A stretch of 64,000 nt of DNA from Comamonas antarctica (GCF_013363755.1 NZ_CP054840.1:3031501-3095500), one strand, 5' to 3'; positions 18,775 to 27,956 are shown, counted from the first letter of the stretch. Notes: generated by a model from the sequence alone, not told the origin. Translations and numbers: made by a program.

Positions 18775-19452
18775 TCAGACCGGCTTGCGTGCCTTCTCGC
18801 TGCGCCCCGCGCGCCAGGCGCCGAAGATCGCAATCAGGCCCGGCACCAGGATCAGCGCCCAGATGATCTTCTCGAGGTTTTCGCGCACCCAGGGCAGGTT
18901 GCCGAACAGGTAGCCCGCCGTGACCAGGCTGCCGACCCACAGCAGCGCGCCGCCGACGTTGTACGCGGTGAACTTGCTGCGGTTCATCTGCGCCACGCCG
19001 GCCACGAACGGCGCGAAGGTGCGGATGAAGGGCATGAAGCGCGCCAGCACGATGGTGATGCCGCCATAGCGCTCGTAGAACGCATGCGCCTGGTCGAAGG
19101 CCTTGCGGTTGAACCAGCGCGAGTTCTCCCACTGGAACACCTTGGGTCCAAGAAACCGGCCGATCTGGTAATTGCACTGGTCGCCCAGGATGGCGGCCAC
19201 CAGCAGCACGCCGCAGGCCAGTGGATAGTCCATCAGTCCGATGCCGCACAGCGCGCCGATGATGAACAGCAGCGAGTCGCCGGGCAGAAAGGGCATGACC
19301 ACCACGCCGGTTTCGACAAAGACGATCGCAAAGATCAGTGCATAGACCCAGGGACCGTAGGCGACGACGAATGCCTCGAGGTGCTTGTCGATGTTCAGGA
19401 TGAAATCCAGCAGGAAGGCCGCAGCGTCGGCCAAGAACGAGAAGATTTCCAA
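18775..19452 (-). CDS. DedA-family integral membrane protein
   Basis: DedA proteins are inner-membrane undecaprenyl-phosphate or lipid transporters. The sequence has several transmembrane segments, the family's FVETGVVVMPFLPGDSLLF re-entrant motif, GDQCNYQIGRFLG, and the RFMPFIRTFAPFVAGVAQM segment with its conserved arginine. I prefer the TTG at 19452 (225 aa, GGAAAG seven nt upstream), which gives the usual length. A GTG at 19506 would add 18 residues but lies directly after a -10-like TATAAA (19512-19507), so it would fall at or before the transcript start. It sits between two paralogous lipoprotein genes. Confidence 0.9.
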   Translation of the reverse strand: MEIFSFLADAAAFLLDFILNIDKHLEAFVVAYGPWVYALIFAIVFVETGVVVMPFLPGDSLLFIIGALCGIGLMDYPLACGVLLVAAILGDQCNYQIGRFLGPKVFQWENSRWFNRKAFDQAHAFYERYGGITIVLARFMPFIRTFAPFVAGVAQMNRSKFTAYNVGGALLWVGSLVTAGYLFGNLPWVRENLEKIIWALILVPGLIAIFGAWRAGRSEKARKPV

Positions 19453-19736
19453 GACAGTGCTTTCCAAGATCAGAAGACATCCGGCCAATGCCGGCAGAGA
19501 CGACACTTTATAGCGCCGGGCGACGGTGGCCCGCCGCCGGCCTGCATTTTTGCCGGCAAAGGACGCAAAAACGCCTGCCAGTGTGATTGCGCTGACAGCT
19601 GTTACAACTTCAGCGCAGTCCTACGCTTATTTGCAAATTACCTCCCCAACGAGCCCATGGGCTTTACAAACCGCTGGCAAAGTCGGCTCCAGGGTGCAAA
19701 ACGCACCGCACGTTCATAGAAATACAGGAGTTGCTT

Positions 19737-19979
19737 ATGACGAATTCCCTCAAGAAAATCACCTGCGCCGGCCTCACCGCGCTGGCCATTGTTTCCATGG
19801 CCGGTTGCGCCCATGGCCCCAGCCGCTCGCAGCTTGGCACCGGTGCCGGCGCGGTGGTCGGCGGCGTCGCCGGCAGCGCCTTGTTCGGCTCGACACTGGG
19901 CACCATCGGCGGCGCCGCTGCGGGCGCGCTGGTGGGCAACGAGCTGAGCAAGGACGGCGGCCGCCGCGGACGTCGCTGA
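19737..19979 (+). CDS. OsmB-like glycine-zipper lipoprotein (copy 2)
   Basis: This 80-aa lipoprotein is a paralogue of the gene at 18492. The signal peptide (LTALAIVSMAGC) ends in a lipobox and the mature part repeats the zipper QLGTGAGAVVGGVAGSALFG and GTIGGAAAGALVGNELS, ending KDGGRRGRR. CAGGAG lies 7 nt before the ATG at 19737; a TTG two codons upstream is also possible. Both copies share the segment FGSTLGT.GGAAAGAL.GNE, so they come from a duplication now separated by dedA. The role is presumably in the outer membrane or stress response; this is inference from OsmB. Confidence 0.86.
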   Translation: MTNSLKKITCAGLTALAIVSMAGCAHGPSRSQLGTGAGAVVGGVAGSALFGSTLGTIGGAAAGALVGNELSKDGGRRGRR

Positions 19980-20050
19980 CCTCCAGCGGCCTGCCCCTGC
20001 GCAGACCGCGGGCGTGCGCGGCGCCACAGCGTGCCGCGGCGCCTTCCCCC

Positions 20051-20056
20051 TAGAAT
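20051..20056 (+). promoter_or_regulatory. -10 hexamer directly before mutL
   Basis: TAGAAT ends 7 nt before the GTG start of mutL, the same hexamer and spacing as before the DUF455 gene. No -35 match is visible at 17 nt spacing and there is no Shine-Dalgarno sequence. Confidence 0.45.
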
Positions 20057-20063
20057 CGTCCGG

Positions 20064-22079
20064 GTGAACGCTTCTACCTCCCCCTCCTCCGACACCCCTG
20101 CCCGTCGCCCGATACGCGACCTGCCCGATGAACTCGTCAGCCAGATCGCGGCGGGTGAAGTCGTCGAGCGCCCTGCCTCGGTGGTGCGCGAACTGGTCGA
20201 CAACGCGCTCGATGCGGGCGCCACGCAGATCACCGTGCGCCTGCTCGCGGGCGGTGTGCGGCTGATCACGGTGGAAGATGATGGCGCGGGCATTCCGCGC
20301 GACGAATTGCCCGTGGCGCTGCGCCGCCACGCGACCAGCAAGATCGCCGACCTGCATGACCTCGAAACCGTGGTCACCATGGGGTTTCGCGGCGAGGCGC
20401 TGGCGGCCATTGCTTCGGTGTCCGAAGCCTCCATCCTGTCGCGCCCCGCAGGCCAGGACAGTGCCTATCTGCTCGATGCACGTAGCGGCGAGCTGCGGCC
20501 CGCGGCGCGCAACCAGGGCACGAGCGTCGAGATCAAGGAATTGTTCTTCTCGACCCCGGCGCGGCGCAAGTTCCTCAAGACCGATGCCACCGAGCTCGCG
20601 CATTGCGTCGAGGCCGTGCGCCGCCACGCACTGGCGCGGCCCGAGGTCGGCTTTGCAATCTGGCACGAGGGCAAGCTCGTCGAGCAGTGGCGCGCGGTGA
20701 ATGCAGCCAGCCGCGAGGAAGCGCTGGCGCGCCGCCTGGCCGATGTGCTGGGCGAGGATTTCGTCGCCCAGTCGGTGGCGGTGCAGCGCGACAGCGGCGG
20801 CATCAGCGTCACCGGCCGCGCCGGTGTGCCAGATGCCGCGCGCTCGCGGCCGGACCACCAGTATTGCTACGTCAATGGCCGTTTCGTGCGCGACAAGGTG
20901 ATCGCGCATGCGGCGCGCAGCGCCTATGAAGACGTGCTGCACGGCCAGAAGCAGCCCATCTATGCGCTCTACATCAGCATCGATCCGGCGCGCATCGACG
21001 TCAATGTGCACCCCACCAAGATCGAGGTGCGCTTTCGCGACAGCCGCGAGGTGCACCAGGCCGTCAAGCATGCGATCGAGGATGCGCTGGCCGTGCCGCG
21101 GGCCGCCGCCCAGGCCGCAGCCGCTGCCGAAGCCGCCGGCACGGTTGCCGGCGCCGCAACGCCGCCCGTCGGCGCCGCGCCCGCATTCAGCCTCGCTGCG
21201 CGTGCGCAGCAGACCCACATGCCGTTTGGCAACAACCTTCCGGGCCAGCGTGTCAGCGACATGGGCGCGCTCTGGGCGCCGATGCGCTCGCCGGCTCCGC
21301 AGGCCACCGTGCCGGCCGCCAACCCGAGCGCCGAATTGCCCAGACCAACCACCGTCCCCGCGCCACTGCCTCTGTCCGCTGACGAGTTGCCCCCTGCCAC
21401 TGCGCCTGGCTTGCCTGCTGCCGCGCCGGCCTTGCAGCCGGTCGCCGCAGCGCCGGCTGCCGCAGCGCCGGTTGCCGCCGACGATGCCCCGCACTGGCCG
21501 CTGGGCCGGGCCGTGGCCCAGATCCATGGCGTCTATATCCTGGCCGAGAACGCGCAGGGGCTGGTGCTGGTCGACATGCACGCGGCGCACGAACGCATCG
21601 TCTATGAGCGGCTCAAGGCATCGCTCACCGACCAGCAGCGTATTCCCAGCCAGCCGCTGCTGATTCCCGCGACCTTTGCCGCGACCCTGCAAGAAGTTGC
21701 CACGGCCGAAGCCCATGCCGAAACGCTGAGCCAGCTGGGGCTGGAGATCTCGCCGTTCTCGCCCAAGACGCTGGCGGTGCGCGCCGTGCCGGCCTCGCTC
21801 GCCCAGGGCAATGCGGTCGAGCTGGCGCGCAGCGTGCTGGGCGAGCTGGGCGAGCACGACGCCAGCACCGTCGTGCAGCGCGCGCGCAATGAAATCCTGG
21901 CCACCATGGCCTGCCATGGCGCGGTGCGCGCCAACCGCAAGCTCACGCCCGACGAAATGAACGGCCTGCTGCGGCAGATGGAAGTCACCGAGCGCTCCGA
22001 CCAGTGCAACCACGGCCGTCCGACCTGGCGGCAGATGTCGATGCGCGAGCTGGACGCGCTGTTTCTGCGCGGGCGTTGA
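20064..22079 (+). CDS. mutL: DNA mismatch repair protein MutL
   Basis: MutL links mismatch recognition by MutS to strand removal. The GTG at 20064 gives 671 aa. The GHKL ATPase half shows IAAGEVVERPASVVRELVDN, DDGAGI, TSKI and GFRGEALAAI. An Ala/Pro-rich linker spans about 350-490, and the C-terminal dimerisation domain follows. That domain carries the parts of the MutL endonuclease site: DMHAAHERIVYE near 504-515 (Met replaces the usual Gln), ACHGAVRAN near 616 and CNHGRPT near 648. A nicking MutL is expected in a betaproteobacterium lacking MutH. Confidence 0.96.
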   Translation: MNASTSPSSDTPARRPIRDLPDELVSQIAAGEVVERPASVVRELVDNALDAGATQITVRLLAGGVRLITVEDDGAGIPRDELPVALRRHATSKIADLHDLETVVTMGFRGEALAAIASVSEASILSRPAGQDSAYLLDARSGELRPAARNQGTSVEIKELFFSTPARRKFLKTDATELAHCVEAVRRHALARPEVGFAIWHEGKLVEQWRAVNAASREEALARRLADVLGEDFVAQSVAVQRDSGGISVTGRAGVPDAARSRPDHQYCYVNGRFVRDKVIAHAARSAYEDVLHGQKQPIYALYISIDPARIDVNVHPTKIEVRFRDSREVHQAVKHAIEDALAVPRAAAQAAAAAEAAGTVAGAATPPVGAAPAFSLAARAQQTHMPFGNNLPGQRVSDMGALWAPMRSPAPQATVPAANPSAELPRPTTVPAPLPLSADELPPATAPGLPAAAPALQPVAAAPAAAAPVAADDAPHWPLGRAVAQIHGVYILAENAQGLVLVDMHAAHERIVYERLKASLTDQQRIPSQPLLIPATFAATLQEVATAEAHAETLSQLGLEISPFSPKTLAVRAVPASLAQGNAVELARSVLGELGEHDASTVVQRARNEILATMACHGAVRANRKLTPDEMNGLLRQMEVTERSDQCNHGRPTWRQMSMRELDALFLRGR

Positions 22080-22331
22080 ACCCCGCGGCCTGCGCCCATT
22101 CCGATGGCCGCCGTGCTCCGGCGGCCCCTGTCTCTATATCGCAGCCGGCTTGTCCGGCCGCTGCCGCATGCGCACGCATGCCCCGTTACAGGGAGGAATG
22201 CACCAAAAGAACCCATTGATGCACCAGTCATGCACAAGACCGCCCCAAAAAGATGCATAAAGGCATACATTTTTGGCATAATCTTTGTTGGAGTTTCCCG
22301 CAGCCCGTTTTTTAGTCAGAAGGTTCTTTCC

Positions 22332-23678
22332 ATGAAGTACGAGTCCGTCCACCATTTCCTCGAGCAAGTGGCACAGCGCAACCCCGGCCAACCCGAATAC
22401 CTGCAAGCTGTGACCGAAGTGATGGAAAGCCTCTGGCCCTTCATTGAAAAGCATCCCAAGTACGCCGAAAACGGCTTGCTCGAGCGTCTGGTCGAAGCCG
22501 AGCGCACCGTCATGTTCCGCGTGAGCTGGACCGACGACAAGGGCCAGGTGCAGGTCAACCGCGGCTACCGCATCCAGCACAGCATGGCCATCGGTCCCTA
22601 CAAGGGCGGCCTGCGCTTCCACCCGTCGGTCAACCTGTCAGTGCTCAAGTTCCTGGCTTTCGAGCAGACCTTCAAGAACGCGCTGACCACGCTGCCCATG
22701 GGCGGCGGCAAGGGCGGCTCGGACTTCGACCCCAAGGGCAAGAGCCCGGCCGAAGTCATGCGCTTTTGCCAGGCTTTCGTCACCGAGCTGTTCCGCCATG
22801 TCGGTCCCGACACCGATGTGCCCGCGGGCGACATCGGCGTGGGCGGCCGTGAAGTCGGCTTCATGGCCGGCATGTACAAGAAGCTGTCGAACAGCGCGGC
22901 CTGCGTGTTCACCGGCAAGGGGCTGTCGTTCGGCGGCTCGCTGATCCGTCCCGAAGCCACGGGCTACGGCACGGTCTACTTCGCGCAGGAAATGCTCAAG
23001 ACCCGCGGCAAGACCTTCGAAGGCCTGACGGTCTCGGTGTCGGGCTCGGGCAATGTCGCGCAATACGCGGTCGAGAAGGCCATGGCGCTGGGCGCCAAGG
23101 TGGTGTCGGTGTCCGACTCCTCGGGCACGGTCTATGACGCGGCGGGCTTCGACAGCGCCAAGCTGGCGCTGCTGATGGATGTCAAGAACCACCGCTATGG
23201 CCGCGTCAGCGACTACGCAGCGCTGGTGCCCGGCGTGGAATTCATTGCCGGCAAGACCCCCTGGCACCTCAAGGTCGATGTGGCCCTGCCCTGCGCGACG
23301 CAAAACGAGCTGGACCTGAACGACGCCCAGGCCCTGATTGCCAATGGCGTGCTGTGCGTGGCCGAAGGCGCGAACATGCCCTCGACCATCGAAGCCGCCA
23401 AGGCCTTCGAAGCCGCGGGCGTGCTGTACGCCCCGGGCAAGGCCTCGAACGCCGGTGGCGTGGCCACCTCGGGCCTGGAAATGTGCCAGAACTCGGCGCG
23501 CCTGTCGTGGCCTGCCGAGGAAGTCGATGCGCGCCTGCTGCAGATCATGCAAGGCATCCACGCCGCCTGCATCAAGTACGGCCAGCGTGCGGACGGCAGC
23601 GTGAGCTACATCGACGGCGCCAACGTCGCCGGCTTCGTCAAGGTGGCCGATGCAATGATTGCCCAGGGCGTCGTGTAA
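22332..23678 (+). CDS. gdhA: NADP-specific glutamate dehydrogenase
   Basis: This enzyme aminates 2-oxoglutarate to glutamate with NADPH, assimilating ammonium. The ATG at 22332 gives 448 aa starting MKYESVHHFLEQVAQRNPGQ, typical of the hexameric class I family. The catalytic lysine lies in PMGGGKGGSDFDPKGKS, followed by GREVGFMAGMYKKL and the Rossmann VSGSGNVAQYA. The 252-bp gap from mutL contains AT-rich sequence with CATAAT near 22276 that may be part of the promoter; the -35 is unclear. A rho-independent terminator follows the stop. Confidence 0.96.
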   Translation: MKYESVHHFLEQVAQRNPGQPEYLQAVTEVMESLWPFIEKHPKYAENGLLERLVEAERTVMFRVSWTDDKGQVQVNRGYRIQHSMAIGPYKGGLRFHPSVNLSVLKFLAFEQTFKNALTTLPMGGGKGGSDFDPKGKSPAEVMRFCQAFVTELFRHVGPDTDVPAGDIGVGGREVGFMAGMYKKLSNSAACVFTGKGLSFGGSLIRPEATGYGTVYFAQEMLKTRGKTFEGLTVSVSGSGNVAQYAVEKAMALGAKVVSVSDSSGTVYDAAGFDSAKLALLMDVKNHRYGRVSDYAALVPGVEFIAGKTPWHLKVDVALPCATQNELDLNDAQALIANGVLCVAEGANMPSTIEAAKAFEAAGVLYAPGKASNAGGVATSGLEMCQNSARLSWPAEEVDARLLQIMQGIHAACIKYGQRADGSVSYIDGANVAGFVKVADAMIAQGVV

Positions 23679-23698
23679 TCCACGGCCGCACGCAAGAC

Positions 23699-23728
23699 AA
23701 AGGGACCCTCGGGTCCCTTTTTTTTCTG
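23699..23728 (+). terminator. rho-independent terminator of gdhA
   Basis: AGGGACC (23701-23707) pairs with GGTCCCT (23712-23718) around CTCG, followed by a run of T. It begins 20 nt after the gdhA stop. Confidence 0.9.
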
Positions 23729-23769
23729 CCGAAAGACCAACGATCATGTGTGGTCGCGATGTTTTTGCC

Positions 23770-23849
23770 GCCGGGCCGCCCCAAGGCAAAAACGCGGTGG
23801 GGGGCTAAGCCCCCCAGGCGCAGCTACGCGCAGCGAGCAGGCGTGGGAG
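23770..23849. repeat. dispersed intergenic repeat, type B copy 2
   Basis: Reading the minus strand, this contains CGCCTGGGGGGCTtAGCcCC followed by CCACCGCGTTTTTG, matching the copy at 11975-12035. It fills the space between the gdhA terminator and the stop of the methylglyoxal-synthase-like gene. Confidence 0.55.
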
Positions 23850-24713
23850 CTAACGTTTCACGGCGGCATCGCACCAGCGCTGCGCGACCTGCGGTGTGGT
23901 CATGCAGACCGTGTCGTGCGTGGCCGTGGTCACGGCGCGCTCGAGCAGCTGGATGTCGGCTTCATGCTGGCGCGCGACATGCGGGTCCTCGAAGAAGATC
24001 ACGCGCTGGCAGCGGCGCTCGAGCACGAGATCGGCGATCTGCGCATCGCCGCCGAGCGGGCCGCTCTGGTAGCGGTCGACCCAGGGCCGGTCTGCGGGCC
24101 AGCCCTTGCTCCAGGCCATCTCGTTGAGCTTCTGGCCCGTGGTGCCCGTGCCGACGCGGCGCGCAAAGCGCGACAGCAGCGTGAAGTTGCGCTCGGCGAA
24201 TTCCAGCATGGCGGGCTTGAGCGCATCGTGGGCGATCAGCGCCAGCGTCTGCGACTCGAGCGCGTAGAAGCGCCTGGCCTGGGGATCGGGCGCGAAGCCG
24301 CGGTGCAGCCGCTCGGCCTCGATCCAGTCGCGCGCCGAGGCCACCGTCGACAGGAAGGGCTTGCCATGGATCACGCACTGGCGCTTGAGCGCCAGCGCTT
24401 CGGGAAAGATCGACGAGGGATCGACCGGATCGATGAAATAGATCGCGCCGTCGAGCCGGCGGTCTTCCTCCTCCAGTCCCACGACCTCGGCCACCAGCTT
24501 CATCAGCCCGCCTTCGCGGCCGTAGGGATAGCGGCGGATGCCCGCATACCCGGACAGCATGTGCGCGGCGCGGATGGCATCGTAGGTGCGGCCCACGGCG
24601 TGCAGCCCGAGCTCCAGTTCACGGATGCCGGACTCGCAGGCGCGCAGCCAGGAAAACAGGGCCGCGTCCTCGGCCTGATGGTGAAGACGGTTGGCAGCCA
24701 AACCCAAGCGCAT
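23850..24713 (-). CDS. two-domain methylglyoxal synthase-like protein
   Basis: The C-terminal half (about 150-280) is a methylglyoxal synthase, which turns dihydroxyacetone phosphate into methylglyoxal and phosphate. It keeps AHD (162-163), GTGTTG (188-193), SGPLGGD with the catalytic Asp223, and FFEDPHVARQHEAD (240-253) with the counterparts of E. coli Asp91, His98 and Asp101. The N-terminal half (about 1-135) looks like a second copy of the same fold: GRTYDAIR, YGREGG and IYFIDPVDPSSIFPEALALK followed by GKPFLSTVASARDWI, but without the catalytic residues. The usual enzyme is about 150 aa and this one is 287. The ATG at 24713 is supported by GAGAGAG upstream. Confidence 0.82.
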   Translation of the reverse strand: MRLGLAANRLHHQAEDAALFSWLRACESGIRELELGLHAVGRTYDAIRAAHMLSGYAGIRRYPYGREGGLMKLVAEVVGLEEEDRRLDGAIYFIDPVDPSSIFPEALALKRQCVIHGKPFLSTVASARDWIEAERLHRGFAPDPQARRFYALESQTLALIAHDALKPAMLEFAERNFTLLSRFARRVGTGTTGQKLNEMAWSKGWPADRPWVDRYQSGPLGGDAQIADLVLERRCQRVIFFEDPHVARQHEADIQLLERAVTTATHDTVCMTTPQVAQRWCDAAVKR

Positions 24714-24826
24714 AGGTCTCTCTCGGAAAAAAAATAGCACAAGCCTGCCGCAGCGCCGGTGCGGGCCGCGGATGGCTCCAAGCATATCCTTGAATGCCGG
24801 CACCACGCCCCCATCTCATCGAGCAT

Positions 24827-25666
24827 ATGCGTCCTGCCCGCCTGGTACTTGCCTCCCTCTGCTGCACGCTGCTGGCGACCAGCGGCTGCGCCCTGCTCGA
24901 CGCCAAGCAGCGCGAATGGATCTTCCAGCCTACCGAGCGCACCTGGCACGGTGCCGACACCTCGGGCATGGAGGATGTGTGGATCGATTTCCGGTCACAA
25001 CTGAGCGGCGAGGCCGTGCGGCTGCACGCGCTGTGGCTGCCGGCCGAGGATCCGGCCGCGCCGGTGCTGCTCTACCTGCATGGCGCGCGCTGGAACGTCG
25101 CGGGCTCGTCGCCGCGCATCCGGCGCATGCAGTCGCTGGGCTTTTCGGTACTTGCCATCGACTACCGCGGCTTCGGCCAGAGCAGCGCCGGGTTGCCGTC
25201 GGAAAAGCTCGCCATCGAGGATGCGCACGCGGCCTGGGACTGGCTTGCGCAGCGCCATCCGCAGCACGAGCGCTATATCTTCGGCCATTCGCTGGGCGGC
25301 GCGATCGCCGTGGCGCTGGCCAGCGAGGTCGAGGACGAGCGCGGCACGCTGGTCGAGGGTACGTTCACCCGCATGAGCGATGTGATCGGCAGCATGCGCT
25401 GGGGCTGGCTGCCGGTCGGTCCCTTCCTGACCCAGACCTTTGATTCGGCGCAGCGTGTGGCGCGCATTGGATCGCCGCTGCTGGTGGTGCATGGCAGCGG
25501 CGACCGGCTGATTCCGCCGGAACTGGGCCAGCAGCTGTATGCGGCGGCGCAGGGCCCCAAGCGCTGGGTACTGGTGGAGGGCGGCAGCCACCACAACACC
25601 AACGCGGTCGGGCTGCCCCAGTACCGCGTCGCGCTCAAGGAAATGTTCGACCTGCCCGCGCGCTGA
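24827..25666 (+). CDS. alpha/beta hydrolase lipoprotein
   Basis: This 279-aa protein begins with a lipoprotein signal (RLVLASLCCTLLATSGC). The mature part is an alpha/beta hydrolase: LYLHGARWN carries the oxyanion strand, GHSLGGAIA is the nucleophile elbow, HGSGDRLIPPE the acid, and GGSHHN the catalytic His. The substrate is unknown; the DUF-type serine hydrolases with this arrangement are often esterase or lipase-like. An in-frame ATG at 24794 would add 11 residues before the signal. It is divergent from the methylglyoxal-synthase-like gene and convergent with the next gene, with a 4-bp gap between the stops. Confidence 0.88.
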   Translation: MRPARLVLASLCCTLLATSGCALLDAKQREWIFQPTERTWHGADTSGMEDVWIDFRSQLSGEAVRLHALWLPAEDPAAPVLLYLHGARWNVAGSSPRIRRMQSLGFSVLAIDYRGFGQSSAGLPSEKLAIEDAHAAWDWLAQRHPQHERYIFGHSLGGAIAVALASEVEDERGTLVEGTFTRMSDVIGSMRWGWLPVGPFLTQTFDSAQRVARIGSPLLVVHGSGDRLIPPELGQQLYAAAQGPKRWVLVEGGSHHNTNAVGLPQYRVALKEMFDLPAR

Positions 25667-25670
25667 AGCG

Positions 25671-26684
25671 TCAGCAGGGCAAGGCCGAAGCGACCTCGAG
25701 GCGCTCGCGCGAGCCGCTGCCGCAAGGCGCTGGCTCGAACTGCTGCACCCAGTGCGAAAACTCGTGGCTTGCGAGATCTGCATCCGCGAACCGCGGCATT
25801 TCAGACTGCAGGAAATCGCCGATCCGGCTGAAGTCGTCCTGCCCCAGCACGAAAAATGCGTTCCGATGGTAGAACGGCATCTTCTTCACGAGCGGGTTGC
25901 TCGTGATCAGCTTCTTGCCAAAGAACAGCGCTTCCATGCAACGGATGGTCAGGCCCGCCTGGTTGGCCTGCGTGAGCTCGAGCAGGCAGCGCGAGCGGTT
26001 GATGGTGTCGATGTTCTCGAGATAGCTGATTTCCTTGCGCATGATCTCGACGCCCGCGCGCTCGGGGTATTCGACCCCCTCCTCGCCCACCATCTGGAAG
26101 TGCGGCTTTATGCCCTGGGCAATGAGTTGCCGCGCGAGTTCTCCCAGCGCCGCCGAGCGGCCCTTGTTCTTGCCGAGGAAATAGACATCGAACTCGGGCG
26201 CCACGGGCGCGATGTATTCATCGACGCGGCGGTAGACCTGGTTCACGAGCGCCAGGTCGTAGTGACGCGCGTCGTCCGGATCGAACGTGAACACGCGAAA
26301 CCCCAGGCCCTTGAGCAAGCGGATATGCAGGCGGCGCAGGCGGTGGTTCTGGCTGTGGTCTATGACCGGATTCCAGGTGAACACCGACACGTTGCGCGTG
26401 CGCAGGTGCTTGCGGATGATCCTCAGGTCCTTGATGTTCTCGATGCCGAAGATCAGCACCGGCGCATCCTTGGGAATCGCGGACAGGCGCTGCAGGTAAT
26501 CGCGCGCAAACGGTTGAAAGCCCGGCAGTTCGAACGGCAGCCACGCGTCGACGTTCTTGAACAGCGAATACGCCGGCCCCTTGATGCGCTTGGGGTGTAC
26601 CAGCACATTGGCCTGGCCTGCGGGCAACAGGCTGTCCAGCAGGAATGAGGTCAAGGTGAACTGGTTAGCGATGATGTGCAACAT
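25671..26684 (-). CDS. glycosyltransferase-like protein of uncertain family
   Basis: This 337-aa protein has no signal peptide or membrane segment. The C-terminal half (about 165-290) has the feel of a GT-B nucleotide-sugar domain: YFLGKNKGRSAALGELARQL, then LLELTQANQAGLTIRCMEAL with the pattern of the C-terminal sugar-nucleotide site, then FGKKLITSNP. The N-terminal half has no family signature I recognise. I infer a role in surface polysaccharide or lipopolysaccharide synthesis from the fold only. Base composition is lower in GC than its neighbours, and the flanking genes do not form a polysaccharide cluster. Confidence 0.55.
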   Translation of the reverse strand: MLHIIANQFTLTSFLLDSLLPAGQANVLVHPKRIKGPAYSLFKNVDAWLPFELPGFQPFARDYLQRLSAIPKDAPVLIFGIENIKDLRIIRKHLRTRNVSVFTWNPVIDHSQNHRLRRLHIRLLKGLGFRVFTFDPDDARHYDLALVNQVYRRVDEYIAPVAPEFDVYFLGKNKGRSAALGELARQLIAQGIKPHFQMVGEEGVEYPERAGVEIMRKEISYLENIDTINRSRCLLELTQANQAGLTIRCMEALFFGKKLITSNPLVKKMPFYHRNAFFVLGQDDFSRIGDFLQSEMPRFADADLASHEFSHWVQQFEPAPCGSGSRERLEVASALPC

Positions 26685-26941
26685 TTTTGCCTGGTGCTCT
26701 CGAATGGGTTTCCCGCCATTCCATACGCCGATGGAAAAAGGACACGCTTCTTACGATTCTATAAGTAGGACATCGCTGACATACAGGAAGGGAAATTTCG
26801 ACAAAAAGGCCTTGCACACCACGGCGACCTGCGCCGGGCAGGGGTCTGCTACGCTCGCCGCCTTGCCTGGAGCAACTTGCGACCCACCGGCCCGCGGGCC
26901 TTTTCGACGATTCTTGCGGCACTGCCCGCTGTTCTGTAACC

Positions 26942-27943
26942 ATGAGCGACATGACCGCCTCCCCTCCTTTGCCCTGCATCGCCATCGCGGGCCCGACCGC
27001 ATCGGGCAAGACCGCGGGCGCGATGGCGCTGGCCGCCGTGCTCGGCACGCGCGGCCAGGCCGTGGAAATCATCAGCGTCGATTCGGCGCTGGTCTACCGC
27101 GGCATGGACATCGGCACGGCCAAGCCTTCTCAAGAAGAAATGGGCCTGGTCCCCCACCATCTCATCGATATCCGCGACCCGCTGCAAGCCTATAGCGCGG
27201 CCGAGTTCGTACAGGACACCCAGCGCCTCGTGGCCGAGATTCGCGCGCGCGGCGCGCTGCCGCTGCTGGTCGGCGGCACGATGCTGTACTTCAAGGCCTT
27301 GTTTGACGGCATAGACGACATGCCCGCGGCCGATGCCACGGTGCGCGCCCAGCTCGAGCAGCGCGCGGCCGACATCGGCTGGCATGGCATGCATGCCGAA
27401 CTGGCCAAGGTCGACCCCGCAACCGCGGCGCGGCTCGCGCCCGGCGACAGCCAGCGCATCCAGCGCGCGCTCGAAGTCTTCATGATTTCAGGCCAGCCGC
27501 TGTCGCATTTCCATACCCGGGCGCGCGCGGCCGCGGCAGAAGCGCCGCCCGTCGCCACGCTGTTTTCGCTCGAACCCGCCGAGCGCAGCTGGCTGCATGC
27601 ACGCATTGCACAGCGCTTCGATGCGATGCTCGAAGCCGGCCTGGTCCAGGAAGTCGCGGGACTGCGCGCGCGCGGCGACCTGCACGCCGACCTGCCCTCG
27701 ATGCGCTGCGTGGGCTACCGCCAGGCCTGGGAGGAAATGGACTGGCAAGCGCGGCGCGGTGGCGAACTGAACCGGCATCTGCTGCGCGAAAAAGGCATTG
27801 CCGCGACGCGCCAGCTCGCCAAGCGCCAGATCACCTGGCTGCGCAGCATGCCGCAGCGCCGCGTGATTGCGTGCGATGCGCCCGATGCGACGGCAGCGCT
27901 GGTGCAGGCGGTGCTGGACCACCTGGCCGTGCAGCGCAGCTGA
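26942..27943 (+). CDS. miaA: tRNA dimethylallyltransferase
   Basis: MiaA transfers the dimethylallyl group to A37 of tRNAs reading codons that start with U. The 333-aa protein has the Walker A motif GPTASGKT at about 14-21, [37 protein letters not shown] and the [10 protein letters not shown] motif of the tRNA-binding part. Its usual neighbours mutL and hfq are not directly adjacent; mutL is 5 kb away here with unrelated genes between. It is separated from the glycosyltransferase-like gene by a 257-bp divergent gap with no confident promoter. It is followed after 13 nt by the ABC ATPase. Confidence 0.96.
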   Translation: MSDMTASPPLPCIAIAGPTASGKTAGAMALAAVLGTRGQAVEIISVDSALVYRGMDIGTAKPSQEEMGLVPHHLIDIRDPLQAYSAAEFVQDTQRLVAEIRARGALPLLVGGTMLYFKALFDGIDDMPAADATVRAQLEQRAADIGWHGMHAELAKVDPATAARLAPGDSQRIQRALEVFMISGQPLSHFHTRARAAAAEAPPVATLFSLEPAERSWLHARIAQRFDAMLEAGLVQEVAGLRARGDLHADLPSMRCVGYRQAWEEMDWQARRGGELNRHLLREKGIAATRQLAKRQITWLRSMPQRRVIACDAPDATAALVQAVLDHLAVQRS

Positions 27944-27956
27944 CACCGCAGCCGCC

